A stretch of DNA of 59,395 bases, taken from Spirochaetales bacterium (lineage in GTDB: Bacteria; Spirochaetota; Spirochaetia; Treponematales; UBA12059). Positions within the stretch are counted from its first letter, which is position 1. Each line of letters starts with the position of its first letter. Of the stretch, positions 40,639 through 49,352 are shown in pieces. The stretch is from the NCBI GenBank assembly GCA_016928955.1, contig JAFGJV010000014.1, positions 70,014-129,408 on the forward strand, given 5' to 3'. The notes under the pieces are model-generated. The model saw nothing but the letters and a program-made list of their open reading frames with translations, made no database searches and was not told the DNA's origin. The translations under genes and the position numbers were made by a program.

Positions 40639-41628
40639 ATGGACGAAAAGCGTTTTACCGTGCTTGACCTTCTGGATCTGGACCTCAAGGAGCACGACAC
40701 CCTGGATCTCCGCTGCATAGGCGGCCGCAAGGGCCTGGGCAGGGAGATCAACGGAGCGGATATCAACCGCCCCGGTCTTGCCCTGTCCGGCTTTTTTGAG
40801 AGCTTTGCCTTCCAGCGCATACAGCTCATCGGCAAGGGCGAGTCCGCCTACCTCCGCCTTCTGGCGGCTGAAGCGCGCAACGAGAGCTTTGGGAAGATAT
40901 TCAGCTATCCGGTGCCCTGTTTCATCTTCACAAACGGCGAGCCGCCGGAACCCAACTTTGCCGCGGCGGCCGAGGCAGCCGACTGCCCCATACTCCTGTC
41001 GCCCCTGTCGTCCACCGAGCTTGCCGCCCGCCTGATGCGCGTGTTGGCAACCGTCTTTGCCCCCAAGACCAGCGTGCACGGCGTGCTGGTGGAGGTGTTC
41101 GGCATAGGCATACTCCTGACCGGCGACTCAGGCGTGGGCAAGAGCGAGACGGCCCTGGAGCTGATCGAGCGGGGGCACCGCCTGGTGGCGGACGACGTTG
41201 TGGAAATCCGCTGCGTGAGCGGCAACATCCTGATGGGCTCGGGCGCCAACAAGGTGATCGGCCACCACATGGAGATCCGGGGCCTGGGAATCATAAACGT
41301 GACTCACCTGTTCGGCGTGGGCGCCATCAGGGACAAGAAACAGGTACAGCTGATATGCATGCTTGAGGAGTGGGATTCCAACAAGGTGTACGACCGCATA
41401 GGCACCGACGAGAATTTCGAGGAAATACTGGGCGTCAAGATTCCCAAGCTGGAAATACCCGTCAAGCCGGGCCGCAACATACCCATCATCGTGGAGACGG
41501 CGGCCATGAACGAGCGCCTGAAGAAGATGGGGTACCATTCGGCCAGGGAGTTCAACCAGAACATCCTGCGCTGGCTGGAAAGCGAAAGCGCGCGCGCTGT
41601 GTATTTCGGGCGCGACGAATCCATTTGA
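40639..41628 (+). CDS. hprK: HPr kinase/phosphorylase
   Basis: 329 residues. N-terminal domain (LLDLDLKEHDTLDLRCIGGR) followed by the kinase domain with P-loop GDSGVGKSETALELIERGHR (near residue 160), the catalytic HRLVADDVVEIR, and the family signature GVGAIRDKKQVQLIC. It phosphorylates Ser46 of HPr in response to ATP and metabolites and reverses this with phosphate. The HPr gene follows at 42 bp. No PTS enzyme I or EII gene is present, so the pair probably serves regulation rather than sugar uptake. It starts a five- or six-gene unit running through ntrYX, lexA and holA. Confidence 0.95.
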   Translation: MDEKRFTVLDLLDLDLKEHDTLDLRCIGGRKGLGREINGADINRPGLALSGFFESFAFQRIQLIGKGESAYLRLLAAEARNESFGKIFSYPVPCFIFTNGEPPEPNFAAAAEAADCPILLSPLSSTELAARLMRVLATVFAPKTSVHGVLVEVFGIGILLTGDSGVGKSETALELIERGHRLVADDVVEIRCVSGNILMGSGANKVIGHHMEIRGLGIINVTHLFGVGAIRDKKQVQLICMLEEWDSNKVYDRIGTDENFEEILGVKIPKLEIPVKPGRNIPIIVETAAMNERLKKMGYHSAREFNQNILRWLESESARAVYFGRDESI

Positions 41629-41670
41629 CGGCGGCAGGGCTGCACCCGGCCTCCGACGCGGAGTAGAAAC

Positions 41671-41937
41671 ATGGTAGAGCGAGCCACCGTCATCAAGAAC
41701 CGGGCTGGCATCCACGCGCGGCCGGCGGCCCTGATCGTCCAAACCGCGGGTAAATACAAGTCGCGGGTGTTCCTGGACAAGGACGGCGAGCGGGTCAACG
41801 CCAAGAGCATCATGGGCATCATCACCCTGGGCGCCGGGTACGACACCAAGATAGTTGTGGTGGCCGAGGGCGAGGACGAGGAAGCGGCCGCGGAAGCCGT
41901 GGCCCAGCTGTTCGACCGGCGCTTCGAAGAGGAGTGA
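41671..41937 (+). CDS. ptsH: HPr-family phosphocarrier protein
   Basis: 88 residues. His15 (AGIHARPAALIVQ) is the PTS phosphorylation site and Ser46 (NAKSIMGIITLGA) the HPr kinase site; both are present, so it can be modified at both. The acidic C-terminus EEAAAEAVAQLFDRRFEEE is longer and more charged than in classical HPr. The ATG follows GGAG. Its stop overlaps the NtrY start by one base (TGATG). As in proteobacterial NPr, its position next to rpoN-type genes suggests a role in nitrogen/carbon coordination. Confidence 0.93.
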   Translation: MVERATVIKNRAGIHARPAALIVQTAGKYKSRVFLDKDGERVNAKSIMGIITLGAGYDTKIVVVAEGEDEEAAAEAVAQLFDRRFEEE

Positions 41938-43712
41938 TGGCAGGCCGCGGGCGCACCTGGAACGGCCGCGCAAAGGCGGGCGTTGCTGACACCATAGTCA
42001 CCGCGCTGGTATACCTGGCCGCTGTGGCCGCCCTGGCCGCGAGCCTGGACGGCGCCCTGTCCTTGCCGGACGCAGAGGGAGGCGTGCGCAGGGGCGTGGC
42101 GAACGCCCTGCTTTTGGTCCTGCCGCTGGCCCTGGCCGCGGTCCTGGCCCTGCACGTGGCCGGGGCCGTGCGGAACTACAGGAAAGGCGCCTGGGGCGCG
42201 CGCCTGCGGTGGAGGACCATGATCCTCTTCATAAGCGCGGCCTTGGCCGCGGCCCTGCCGACCTTCCTTGCCCTGGGAGTGCTCCTGGCCAGGAACGCCG
42301 ACGCCCCCTTCTCCGCCGGGATTCGGGCCAGCCTGGACGCCGGCATTGAGCACGTGCTTGCCTACTACGAGGAACTGGACGCGGACCTGGAGACCCTGGC
42401 CGAACGCGACCTGCCCGGGGCTGCGGCCGCCAACGCGCTCTCGGCGTCCGGAACCCTTGCCAGCCTGTCAGGACGCGAGCCGGGACTTGAGTCCCTGGAA
42501 TTTTTCGAGGATGGCCGCTCGTTCTCCTATGCCGGGCCGGACGGCCTCCGGTCGGAGGACGGGAAAGCCCCCATGGACGCAAGCGGCTTTCTTCCGAGGC
42601 TGTCCATAGGCCCTTCAGGATACATACGCTACCACGCGCGCGACGCAGGCACCGCGAGGAACGGCGGACGGCTGTCGGCCACGCTGGCCATGCGCGTGCC
42701 GGAAACGGCCGCGCGGGCTGCCACGGCCCTGTCCCTGGCAAGGCGTACCCTGCTGCCGTCCGGCCCCGAGTCCGGCAAGCGCGTGGCCTTCTTTGTGCTG
42801 GCCATGCTGGCGCCGCTGTTAGTACTGGCTTTCAGGCTGGCTGAGCACGCGGCCGACTCCCTGTTGGCCCCGGTAGGCGCCCTAGATGACGCCATCCGGA
42901 AAGTCGGGGCCGGCGAGCGCCGCGCGCCTTATCTGGCCAAGCCGGGAGACGAGGCGGGGGCGCTCATAGAGTCGTTCAATACCATGCTGGAGCGGCTCGA
43001 GCGGTCCCGGGGCGACGAGCTGCGCACGGAGCGCCTTTTATCATGGCGTGACCTGGCCCGGCGTCTGGCCCACGAGCTCCGCAATCCCCTAACGCCCATA
43101 CGCCTTTCAGCCGAGCGCGTGCTCAAGCGCTGGAAGGAAGACCCCGGCGCGGTAGGCGGCATCCTGGAGAAATCCATGGTGGCCATCATCCAGGAAGCGG
43201 CCAACATGGAAAGTCTCCTCACCGAGTTCAGGGACTTTGCCCGCCTGCCCGAGCCCCACCGCGAGTGGGTCAGGCTCAGGGAGCTGGTGGACGAGTCCCT
43301 GTACCTGTATTCAGCCTCCTGGCCAGGCCTGGTCCTGGACGCGTCCGGCGTGGACAGCGGCATCATGCTGCGGGCGGACAAGGGGCACATCAAGCAGGTG
43401 CTCGGCAACCTGGTATCCAACGCCGCCGAGGTAACGTCCGGCAGGGGCAGGGTGTGGATAAGCGCCGACCTTGTCAAAACGGCCGAGAGCCGCTACTGTA
43501 GGCTTCAGGTCAGGGATGACGGCCCCGGAATCCCAGAGGACGCGCAAAGCCAGGTGTTCCGGCCGTATTTTTCCACCAAGCCCGGCGGTACCGGGCTGGG
43601 CTTGGCCATCGTGGAGCACATCGTGGCCGCCCATGGCGGATCCATCCGCTTCGAGACGGCGCCGGGCCGGGGCACCGTGTTCATCCTGGACCTTCCCACC
43701 TTTGAGAATTGA
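41937..43712 (+). CDS. NtrY-like sensor histidine kinase
   Basis: 591 residues from the ATG overlapping the HPr stop. Two or three N-terminal TM helices (TALVYLAAVAALAASLDGAL, LLLVLPLALAAVLALHVAGA, MILFISAALAAALPTFLAL), an extracytoplasmic segment to about residue 270, and a further TM helix (VAFFVLAMLAPLLVLAFRLA). HAMP is followed directly by the phosphoacceptor helix LAHELRNPLTPIRLSAERV, then ATPase boxes NLVSNAAEVTSGRG, VRDDGPGIPEDAQ and PGGTGLGLAIVEHIVAAHGG. This matches NtrY, the membrane kinase of the NtrYX pair; its partner gene is 13 bp downstream. The PAS domain usual in NtrY is not obvious. Confidence 0.88.
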   Translation: MAGRGRTWNGRAKAGVADTIVTALVYLAAVAALAASLDGALSLPDAEGGVRRGVANALLLVLPLALAAVLALHVAGAVRNYRKGAWGARLRWRTMILFISAALAAALPTFLALGVLLARNADAPFSAGIRASLDAGIEHVLAYYEELDADLETLAERDLPGAAAANALSASGTLASLSGREPGLESLEFFEDGRSFSYAGPDGLRSEDGKAPMDASGFLPRLSIGPSGYIRYHARDAGTARNGGRLSATLAMRVPETAARAATALSLARRTLLPSGPESGKRVAFFVLAMLAPLLVLAFRLAEHAADSLLAPVGALDDAIRKVGAGERRAPYLAKPGDEAGALIESFNTMLERLERSRGDELRTERLLSWRDLARRLAHELRNPLTPIRLSAERVLKRWKEDPGAVGGILEKSMVAIIQEAANMESLLTEFRDFARLPEPHREWVRLRELVDESLYLYSASWPGLVLDASGVDSGIMLRADKGHIKQVLGNLVSNAAEVTSGRGRVWISADLVKTAESRYCRLQVRDDGPGIPEDAQSQVFRPYFSTKPGGTGLGLAIVEHIVAAHGGSIRFETAPGRGTVFILDLPTFEN

Positions 43713-43725
43713 GGAAACGTAAGCG

Positions 43726-45087
43726 ATGGGTTCCATACTCGTTATCGACGACGAACCGGGTATCCGCTCCACGGTAAAGGACATCCTTGAGGACGACGGC
43801 TACTCGGTTCTGCTCGCCGAGGACGGGCCCGTTGGCCTGGACGTCCTGCGGCGGGAAGACGTGGACACGGTCGTCCTGGACGTATGGCTGCCACGCATGG
43901 GCGGCATAGACGTGCTCAAGGCCGTCAAGGCCGACCATCCCGGCGTTGAGGTTATCGTCATATCCGGGCACGCAAGCATCGACATGGCGGTCAACGCCGT
44001 CAAGCTCGGCGCCTTTGACTTCATAGAAAAACCCCTGTCCATAGACCGGCTGACCACGTCCATACGCAATGCCCGCGCCCTGGCCGACCTCCGCGTGGAG
44101 AACGCTCGGCTCAAGCGGGCCGTGGTGGAAGCTGACGACCTGGGCGGGAATTCGGAAGCCATAGAAGCGGTCAGGGCGCTGATCGAGCAAAGCGCCAAAA
44201 GCGACGCCCACGTGCTCATCAGCGGGGAAAACGGCACCGGCAAGGAGCTGGCGGCCCGCGGCATACACGCGCGCTCGGCTCGGGCGGCCGGCCCCTTTGT
44301 GGCCGTCAACTGCGCCGCCATACCGGACACGCTGATAGAGAGCGAGCTTTTTGGCCACGAGAAGGGCGCGTTCACGGACGCCGTGTCCAGGCGCAAGGGC
44401 CGCTTTGAGGCCGCCAACGGCGGCACCCTGTTCCTGGACGAGGTGGCCGACATGTCCCTGGCCGCCCAGTCCAAGGTCCTCCGCGCCATCCAGGAACTGC
44501 GCTTTGAGCGCGTGGGCGGCGAGGAAACCCTCTCGGCCGACGTGCGCCTGATAGCCGCCAGCAACAAGGACCTGCGCGCCGAGATAGCGGCCGGACGCTT
44601 CCGCGAGGACCTGTTTTTCCGGCTGAACGTCATACCCATACGCATGCCATCCCTGCGGGAACGGCCCGAGGACATACCCGCCCTGGCCTCTGCGTTCCTG
44701 GCCGAGTTGTCCACCAGCGCGCCCAGAAGGCTGTCCGCGGAGGCCGCCGCCGCCATGGCGCGCTACGAATGGCCGGGCAACGTGCGCGAGCTCAAGAATT
44801 TCCTAGAACGGGTGGCCGTGATGAGCGACGAGGACCCGGTGTCAGAGGCAACGGTGGCCCATTTCCTGGGCGGAGGCCAGCCGACGGCGGCCCACACGCC
44901 CGAGGACCTGGACAGCCTCTTTGAGCTGCGGCTCGCGGAAGCCAAGGACGAATTCGAACGACGATATATTCAGCACATTTTGCGCGCCAGGGAGTATAAT
45001 GTCACCAAGGCCGCGGAAATCATGGGCGTCTATCCCGGCACCCTGCACGCAAAGATCAAGAAGCTCGGCATAGAGGTTTTGCCATGA
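43726..45087 (+). CDS. ntrX: NtrX/NtrC-family sigma-54-dependent response regulator
   Basis: 453 residues. Receiver (SILVIDDEPGIRSTVKDILE; phosphoacceptor in DTVVLDVWLPRMGG), AAA+ domain with Walker A GENGTGKELAARGI, sigma-54 contact loop EKGAFTDAVSRRKGRFE, Walker B GGTLFLDEVAD, and a Fis-type HTH (YNVTKAAEIMGVYPGTLHAK). It is a full enhancer-binding activator for RpoN. ATP hydrolysis remodels the closed complex at -24/-12 promoters after phosphorylation by the upstream kinase. Its stop overlaps the lexA start (ATGA). Confidence 0.95.
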   Translation: MGSILVIDDEPGIRSTVKDILEDDGYSVLLAEDGPVGLDVLRREDVDTVVLDVWLPRMGGIDVLKAVKADHPGVEVIVISGHASIDMAVNAVKLGAFDFIEKPLSIDRLTTSIRNARALADLRVENARLKRAVVEADDLGGNSEAIEAVRALIEQSAKSDAHVLISGENGTGKELAARGIHARSARAAGPFVAVNCAAIPDTLIESELFGHEKGAFTDAVSRRKGRFEAANGGTLFLDEVADMSLAAQSKVLRAIQELRFERVGGEETLSADVRLIAASNKDLRAEIAAGRFREDLFFRLNVIPIRMPSLRERPEDIPALASAFLAELSTSAPRRLSAEAAAAMARYEWPGNVRELKNFLERVAVMSDEDPVSEATVAHFLGGGQPTAAHTPEDLDSLFELRLAEAKDEFERRYIQHILRAREYNVTKAAEIMGVYPGTLHAKIKKLGIEVLP

Positions 45088-45683
45088 GGGAATTGACCGA
45101 TAGACAGAAGACCGTGCTCCAGTTCGTGAAGCACTACGTGAACGAGAAGCACTACCCGCCCTGCGTAAGGGAGACCGCCCAGTACCTGGGCATCACCCCC
45201 AAGGGAGCCTACGACCACCTCAAGGCCCTGGAGAAAAAGGGCTGCCTGCGCATCGGGGAGGGCACGTCCAGGTCCATAGAACTTCTGGACAGGAGCGACG
45301 CCCCGTCAACGGTGGCCGAGCTTCCGCTGCTGGGCGAGGTGGCCGCGGGCCGGCCCATCTTTGCCGACGAGAACTTTGAGTCCACGGTGTGCGTGCCCGC
45401 GGCCATGCTGGGGGCCAAGCCCTGTTTCGCGCTCAGGGTCCGGGGCGACAGCATGACGGGGGTGGGCATCCTGGACGGCGACATAGCCGTCATCGAGCAG
45501 CGCACCACGGCGAACGACGGCGACATCGTCGTAGCCCTGATGGAGGACTCGGTAACGCTCAAGCGCTTTTACAAGGAAAAGGGCAGGGTTCGCCTGGCGC
45601 CCGAAAACCCGGCGTACGCGCCCATATACACGCAGGACCTCAGGATACTCGGCAAGCTCCGGGGCCTGGTCCGCACCTACTGA
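45084..45683 (+). CDS. lexA: LexA repressor
   Basis: 199 residues. N-terminal winged-helix domain (MRELTDRQKTVLQFVKHYVN...YLGITPKGAYDHLKALEKKG), cleavage bond Ala88-Gly89 (EVAAGRPI), catalytic Ser123 (RGDSMTG) and Lys160 (TLKRFYKEK) are all in place. It should repress SOS genes and self-cleave with RecA-ssDNA. It starts within the ntrX stop codon, so its level is tied to the NtrYX operon. I see no obvious LexA-box dyad close to its start, suggesting it is not classically autoregulated from its own promoter. Confidence 0.95.
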   Translation: MRELTDRQKTVLQFVKHYVNEKHYPPCVRETAQYLGITPKGAYDHLKALEKKGCLRIGEGTSRSIELLDRSDAPSTVAELPLLGEVAAGRPIFADENFESTVCVPAAMLGAKPCFALRVRGDSMTGVGILDGDIAVIEQRTTANDGDIVVALMEDSVTLKRFYKEKGRVRLAPENPAYAPIYTQDLRILGKLRGLVRTY

Positions 45684-45692
45684 GACCGCGGC

Positions 45693-46694
45693 ATGGAGCC
45701 TGTGGTGGTGGTGGGCGGGCCGGAACTGGGCCGCCGGAACGATTTTGTCAAACAGCTGCTCGCGCGTTGCGCCAAGGACTGGGGCGAGGCGCCGGAGGAG
45801 CACAGGCTGTATGCCCAGGATGCGGGCGTGCCGGCCCTCCTTGACCTTCTGCTCAACGGCTCGCTGTTCTCGGCCGGGAAATTCGTGCAGTACCTGGGCG
45901 CGGACCAGATCAAGGCCAAGGCGGACGTCCAGGCCCTGATCGACTACGCCGCCAGGCCGGCGGAACGCACCGTGCTTGTCCTGGTGTCCGATTCCTACGG
46001 CGTGGACAAGGCGCTCGAGTCGGCCCTGCCCAAGGACGCAAAGAAAATCTTTTGGGAGCTGTCGGAAGCCGAGATGGGTCACTGGGTCCGCGACTGGTTC
46101 TTGTCCCAGGGGCTGTCCGTGGAGCCGGCCGCCATTGAGGCCCTGCTTGAGCTGGTGGAGAACAACACCGACGCCCTCAGACGGGAATGCTCGCGGCTGG
46201 CCCTCTTTTTCCCGGAGGGCTCCCGCGTTACCGAAGACGACGTGGAACGCTACATGAGCCACAACCGCGCGGAGGACGCCTTCAGCCTGTTTGACAGGAT
46301 GGCGTCCGGCGGTTTTGAGCAGGCTCTGGACGTGCTCGCGGCCATCTTGAGCGACAGGGACGGCAACGGGGTGGGGCTCCTGGCCGGCCTTTTATGGTCG
46401 TTCAGGCGCCTTTCGGCCCTGCATGCCGCCATGGCGGAGGGCAAGGGCTTTGCCGACGCGGCGAGGGGCCTCCGCATTACCAGCCGCAAGCTCCTGGCCC
46501 AGTATGACGCCGCCCGCCAGCGCTGGCCGGCCCGTGTGTGCGCTGCCCTGGTCGCCTTTGGGGTGGAGGTGGACGCCCAGCTGCGCGCCCTTGGCCAGGC
46601 CCACGAGCGCACGCTCCTGGAGCTGTTTCTGTACGGCTGCATGGTCAAGGGCGGTCCCGTGGCCCTGGAAGCTCCGGACAGGATACGATGCTAG
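45693..46694 (+). CDS. holA: DNA polymerase III delta subunit-like protein
   Basis: 333 residues, 9 bp after lexA. It has the layout of HolA: an AAA+-like N-terminal part without Walker motifs (MEPVVVVGGPELGRRNDFVK), the middle RTVLVLVSDSYGVDKALESA, then WELSEAEMGHWVRDWFLSQG and the helical C-terminal collar domain (DRDGNGVGLLAGLLWSFRRL SALHAAM split). It would open the beta clamp in the clamp-loader complex. Sequence is diverged but domain order is convincing. Its end overlaps a convergent gene by 4 bp. Confidence 0.82.
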   Translation: MEPVVVVGGPELGRRNDFVKQLLARCAKDWGEAPEEHRLYAQDAGVPALLDLLLNGSLFSAGKFVQYLGADQIKAKADVQALIDYAARPAERTVLVLVSDSYGVDKALESALPKDAKKIFWELSEAEMGHWVRDWFLSQGLSVEPAAIEALLELVENNTDALRRECSRLALFFPEGSRVTEDDVERYMSHNRAEDAFSLFDRMASGGFEQALDVLAAILSDRDGNGVGLLAGLLWSFRRLSALHAAMAEGKGFADAARGLRITSRKLLAQYDAARQRWPARVCAALVAFGVEVDAQLRALGQAHERTLLELFLYGCMVKGGPVALEAPDRIRC

Positions 46695-47371
46695 CTTCCG
46701 TTTGACGGGGCGGGTTTCCAGCCGGAAAAGCCAAAGCTCATGCGGTAGCGCTTTTTCACAAAAAGGATGGTCGCCTCCACGTTCAGCGTGGTGCGGGACG
46801 TCACCAGGGCGTCGCCCACATAGTCGTACTCAAAGCGCGACTCCATGCGCTTGACCATGGGCGGTAGCTTTTCCCATACCTGGCTGGCCGCCCTGGCCCT
46901 GCCGTCCGGCCCAAAGGTGACCACGCCCGACACCGGTCCCTGTTCCGTTTCCAGTAGATAGGACACGTTGAGGGATCCGTCCGCGGCGCTTGCCCCGGCC
47001 TTGAGCGAGCGCGTGGCTGCGTACGCGGCGTCAAAGGGGTGGGCGTCATACCCGGGCGGTGGTCCAGACGCTGAACCGGCCTTGGAATAGCGCTTTTGCC
47101 AGTCGTCGCTCACGTCCTTGCCGTTTTTCGACGCCCACAGCACGGTCACCTGTTGGGTGCCGTCGGCGGCCCAGGACGTGCTCGTTTCGCCTTCTTCGCG
47201 CGACACCGCGCGCCCTTCGGCATCCAGTTCCTCTATCAGTATGCTTGACCGCGTGGGCGCGTATGCCTGGCCCCGGGCGCTGGCCGCCTCGGCCTCCTGC
47301 CAGTAGGAACCAGGAACGCCGGACAGGGCCGACGCAAAAACCACGACGAGGGTAAGTAACGCTCGCGCCAT
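46691..47371 (-). CDS. exported protein of unknown function
   Basis: 226 residues. A signal peptide (MARALLTLVVVFASALSGVPG) has no Cys, so it is probably a soluble periplasmic or secreted protein. The mature part is rich in Ser/Thr/Ala, with beta-type repeats (TRSSILIEELDAEGRAVSRE; GSLNVSYLLETEQGPVSGVV; RFEYDYVGDALVTSRTTLNV) like the toast-rack or lipid-binding folds of some outer-membrane factors. I do not recognise the family. The ATG follows AGGAAGG. It converges on holA. The AT-rich stretch 47395-47450 upstream probably holds its promoter. Confidence 0.7.
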   Translation of the reverse strand: MARALLTLVVVFASALSGVPGSYWQEAEAASARGQAYAPTRSSILIEELDAEGRAVSREEGETSTSWAADGTQQVTVLWASKNGKDVSDDWQKRYSKAGSASGPPPGYDAHPFDAAYAATRSLKAGASAADGSLNVSYLLETEQGPVSGVVTFGPDGRARAASQVWEKLPPMVKRMESRFEYDYVGDALVTSRTTLNVEATILFVKKRYRMSFGFSGWKPAPSNGS

Positions 47372-47585
47372 GCTATGCCTTCCTAAAATAGGGCTTTCAT
47401 GATACAGTATAACTAAATATCAATGCACTACCGAATATCAAAAGGGAGCACTAAGGAAAGGCGTCCGCGGCATCGGTTCGCGGGAGCCGTGCCGGGCTCC
47501 GTCCCAAGCAAAATACCGGAGTCTGTTGGCTAGAAATTCCGCCGGTCGTCCGCAGCTGCGTTCAGTCCGGTTCTTTGGCGGTGCG

Positions 47586-49352
47586 ATGGTGGAGAGTTTC
47601 GAGGATTCCAGCAAGGAAGAGGGGCGACCCTGGGGCGAGACGACCGATCTGGAGCGTCTTGCCCTGAGCAGAACCCTTCTGGCCATCATGCGGGACGGCG
47701 TGTTTTTTGCGGACGCCGACCTGCGCGTCCGCTACGCCAATCCGGCCTTCAGGTCCATGTCGGTATGGGACGACGAACGGGACGCCCCCGGCCTGGACGA
47801 GCTGTACCCCGGGCCGTTCAACGCCCGGCCGCTGACCAACGCCAAGGCGGCCCTGGCCGCCGTGGGCTATTGGTCCGGCGAGCTGGCGCGAACGGACCGC
47901 AACGGCGACATCCGCCTGGACGACGTGACCATAGCCCTGACCCACAACGAGGGGCCCCGGCGCGAGGGTTCGGCCCGTTATGCGGCGGTCGTGCGCGACG
48001 TGACCGCCCAGCGTGAGGCCGAGGAGCGCCTGGCCTGGGCGCGCAACCATGACGAGCTCACGGGCCTGCCCAACCGCGTGCTGTTCGCCGCCTTGTTGGA
48101 ATCGGCCCTGCTCCGCGCGGGCGCCTCGGGTTCCGCTTTGGCGGTGGTGGCCGCCGACCTGGACAATTTCAAGCGCTTCAATACCGATTTCAGCCACGAC
48201 GAGGGCGACCGCATACTCAGGGCGGCCGCCGACCGCCTGTGCCTGCGGGTCCACCCCGGGGACGTCCTGGCACGTACCGGCGGCGACGAATTCTGCGTCA
48301 TCATGGCCCTGCGCAGCGCGGAAGACGCCCACGCGGCCGCCGAGATCGTGCGCGACGCCTTTGCCGAGCCGGTGGCCACGGACAACGGGGCGTACGCCCT
48401 CAGGACCAGCGTCGGCGTGGCCGTGTGGCCGCGCGACGGAGCGGACGCGGCGTCCCTGATAGCGGCCGCCGAGCTGGCCATGCAGGAATGCAAGGATCAG
48501 GGCAAAGACGGCGTCATGTGCTTTGACGAGGGGCTGTACCGCGAGCGCAAGGGACGCGCCCGGCTTGAAGCGTCGCTCAGGGAGGCCATAGCCGCCAAGA
48601 CCCTGTCTGTGCACTACCAGCCCGTGGTGCGCGTGTCGGACGGCATGATAGAGGGCGTTGAGGCCCTGGTTCGCTGGCGCCATCCCGAGCGCGGCGACCT
48701 TTTACCCGACAGCTTCATACCCCTGGCCGAGGAAACGGGCCTGATCGTCGGCCTGGGCGAACTGGTGCTCAACACGGCCTGCGGCCAGGGCGCCAGCTGG
48801 ACCGGCAACACGGTGCCCGATTTCAAGGTGGCGGTGAACGTGTCGCCCCTCCAGCTGGAACGCGACGACTTTCCGTCCGTCATCATGAAGGCCCTGGACT
48901 CTGCGGGGCTTCCGCCCCAGCGCCTGGTACTTGAGATAACGGAGAGCGTGCTCCTGGGCAAGACCGACACCGCCCGCCGGTCGCTGGCCAGGCTCAAGGG
49001 CCTGGGCGTGGGCATGTCCGTGGACGATTTCGGCACGGGCTATTCCAACCTGGTGTACGTCAAGGACCTGCCCGTGGACTTTCTTAAGATCGACCGCATG
49101 TTCGTGCGGGACATGGAACGTTCCAGCGTGGCCAGGGAAATTGTGGCGGGAACCATAACCATGGCCCACCGCATGAACCTCCGGGTGGTGGCTGAGGGTG
49201 TCGAGTCGGCCGAGCAGTTCTACATGCTCAGGTCCATGGAGTGCGACTCGGCGCAGGGCTACCTGTTCGGAGCCGCCCTTCCGGCCATGGAGCTGGAAGG
49301 CCGCTACCTCTGCCGCGGCGGCTCCCGGCATTCGTCCTTCCTGCTCAGATGA
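47586..49352 (+). CDS. PAS-GGDEF-EAL cyclic-di-GMP enzyme
   Basis: 588 residues from the ATG at 47586. A TTG at 47526 with CGGAG before it is an alternative start adding 20 residues. Domains: PAS (RTLLAIMRDGVFFADADLRV), GGDEF with the intact signature RTGGDEFCVIMA, and EAL with EGVEALVRWRHPERGD, a metal-binding DDFGTGYSNLVYVKDLPVDF and FLKIDRMFV. Both halves carry their catalytic motifs, so it can in principle make and break c-di-GMP, with PAS deciding the direction. No TM segment. Its stop overlaps the start of a 930-residue protein (ATGA), so the two are translationally coupled. Confidence 0.92.
   Translation: MVESFEDSSKEEGRPWGETTDLERLALSRTLLAIMRDGVFFADADLRVRYANPAFRSMSVWDDERDAPGLDELYPGPFNARPLTNAKAALAAVGYWSGELARTDRNGDIRLDDVTIALTHNEGPRREGSARYAAVVRDVTAQREAEERLAWARNHDELTGLPNRVLFAALLESALLRAGASGSALAVVAADLDNFKRFNTDFSHDEGDRILRAAADRLCLRVHPGDVLARTGGDEFCVIMALRSAEDAHAAAEIVRDAFAEPVATDNGAYALRTSVGVAVWPRDGADAASLIAAAELAMQECKDQGKDGVMCFDEGLYRERKGRARLEASLREAIAAKTLSVHYQPVVRVSDGMIEGVEALVRWRHPERGDLLPDSFIPLAEETGLIVGLGELVLNTACGQGASWTGNTVPDFKVAVNVSPLQLERDDFPSVIMKALDSAGLPPQRLVLEITESVLLGKTDTARRSLARLKGLGVGMSVDDFGTGYSNLVYVKDLPVDFLKIDRMFVRDMERSSVAREIVAGTITMAHRMNLRVVAEGVESAEQFYMLRSMECDSAQGYLFGAALPAMELEGRYLCRGGSRHSSFLLR

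Noticed and set aside
45040-45095. LexA operator near the lexA start
   Set aside because: No clear dyad; the region is ntrX coding sequence and explains the base pattern.
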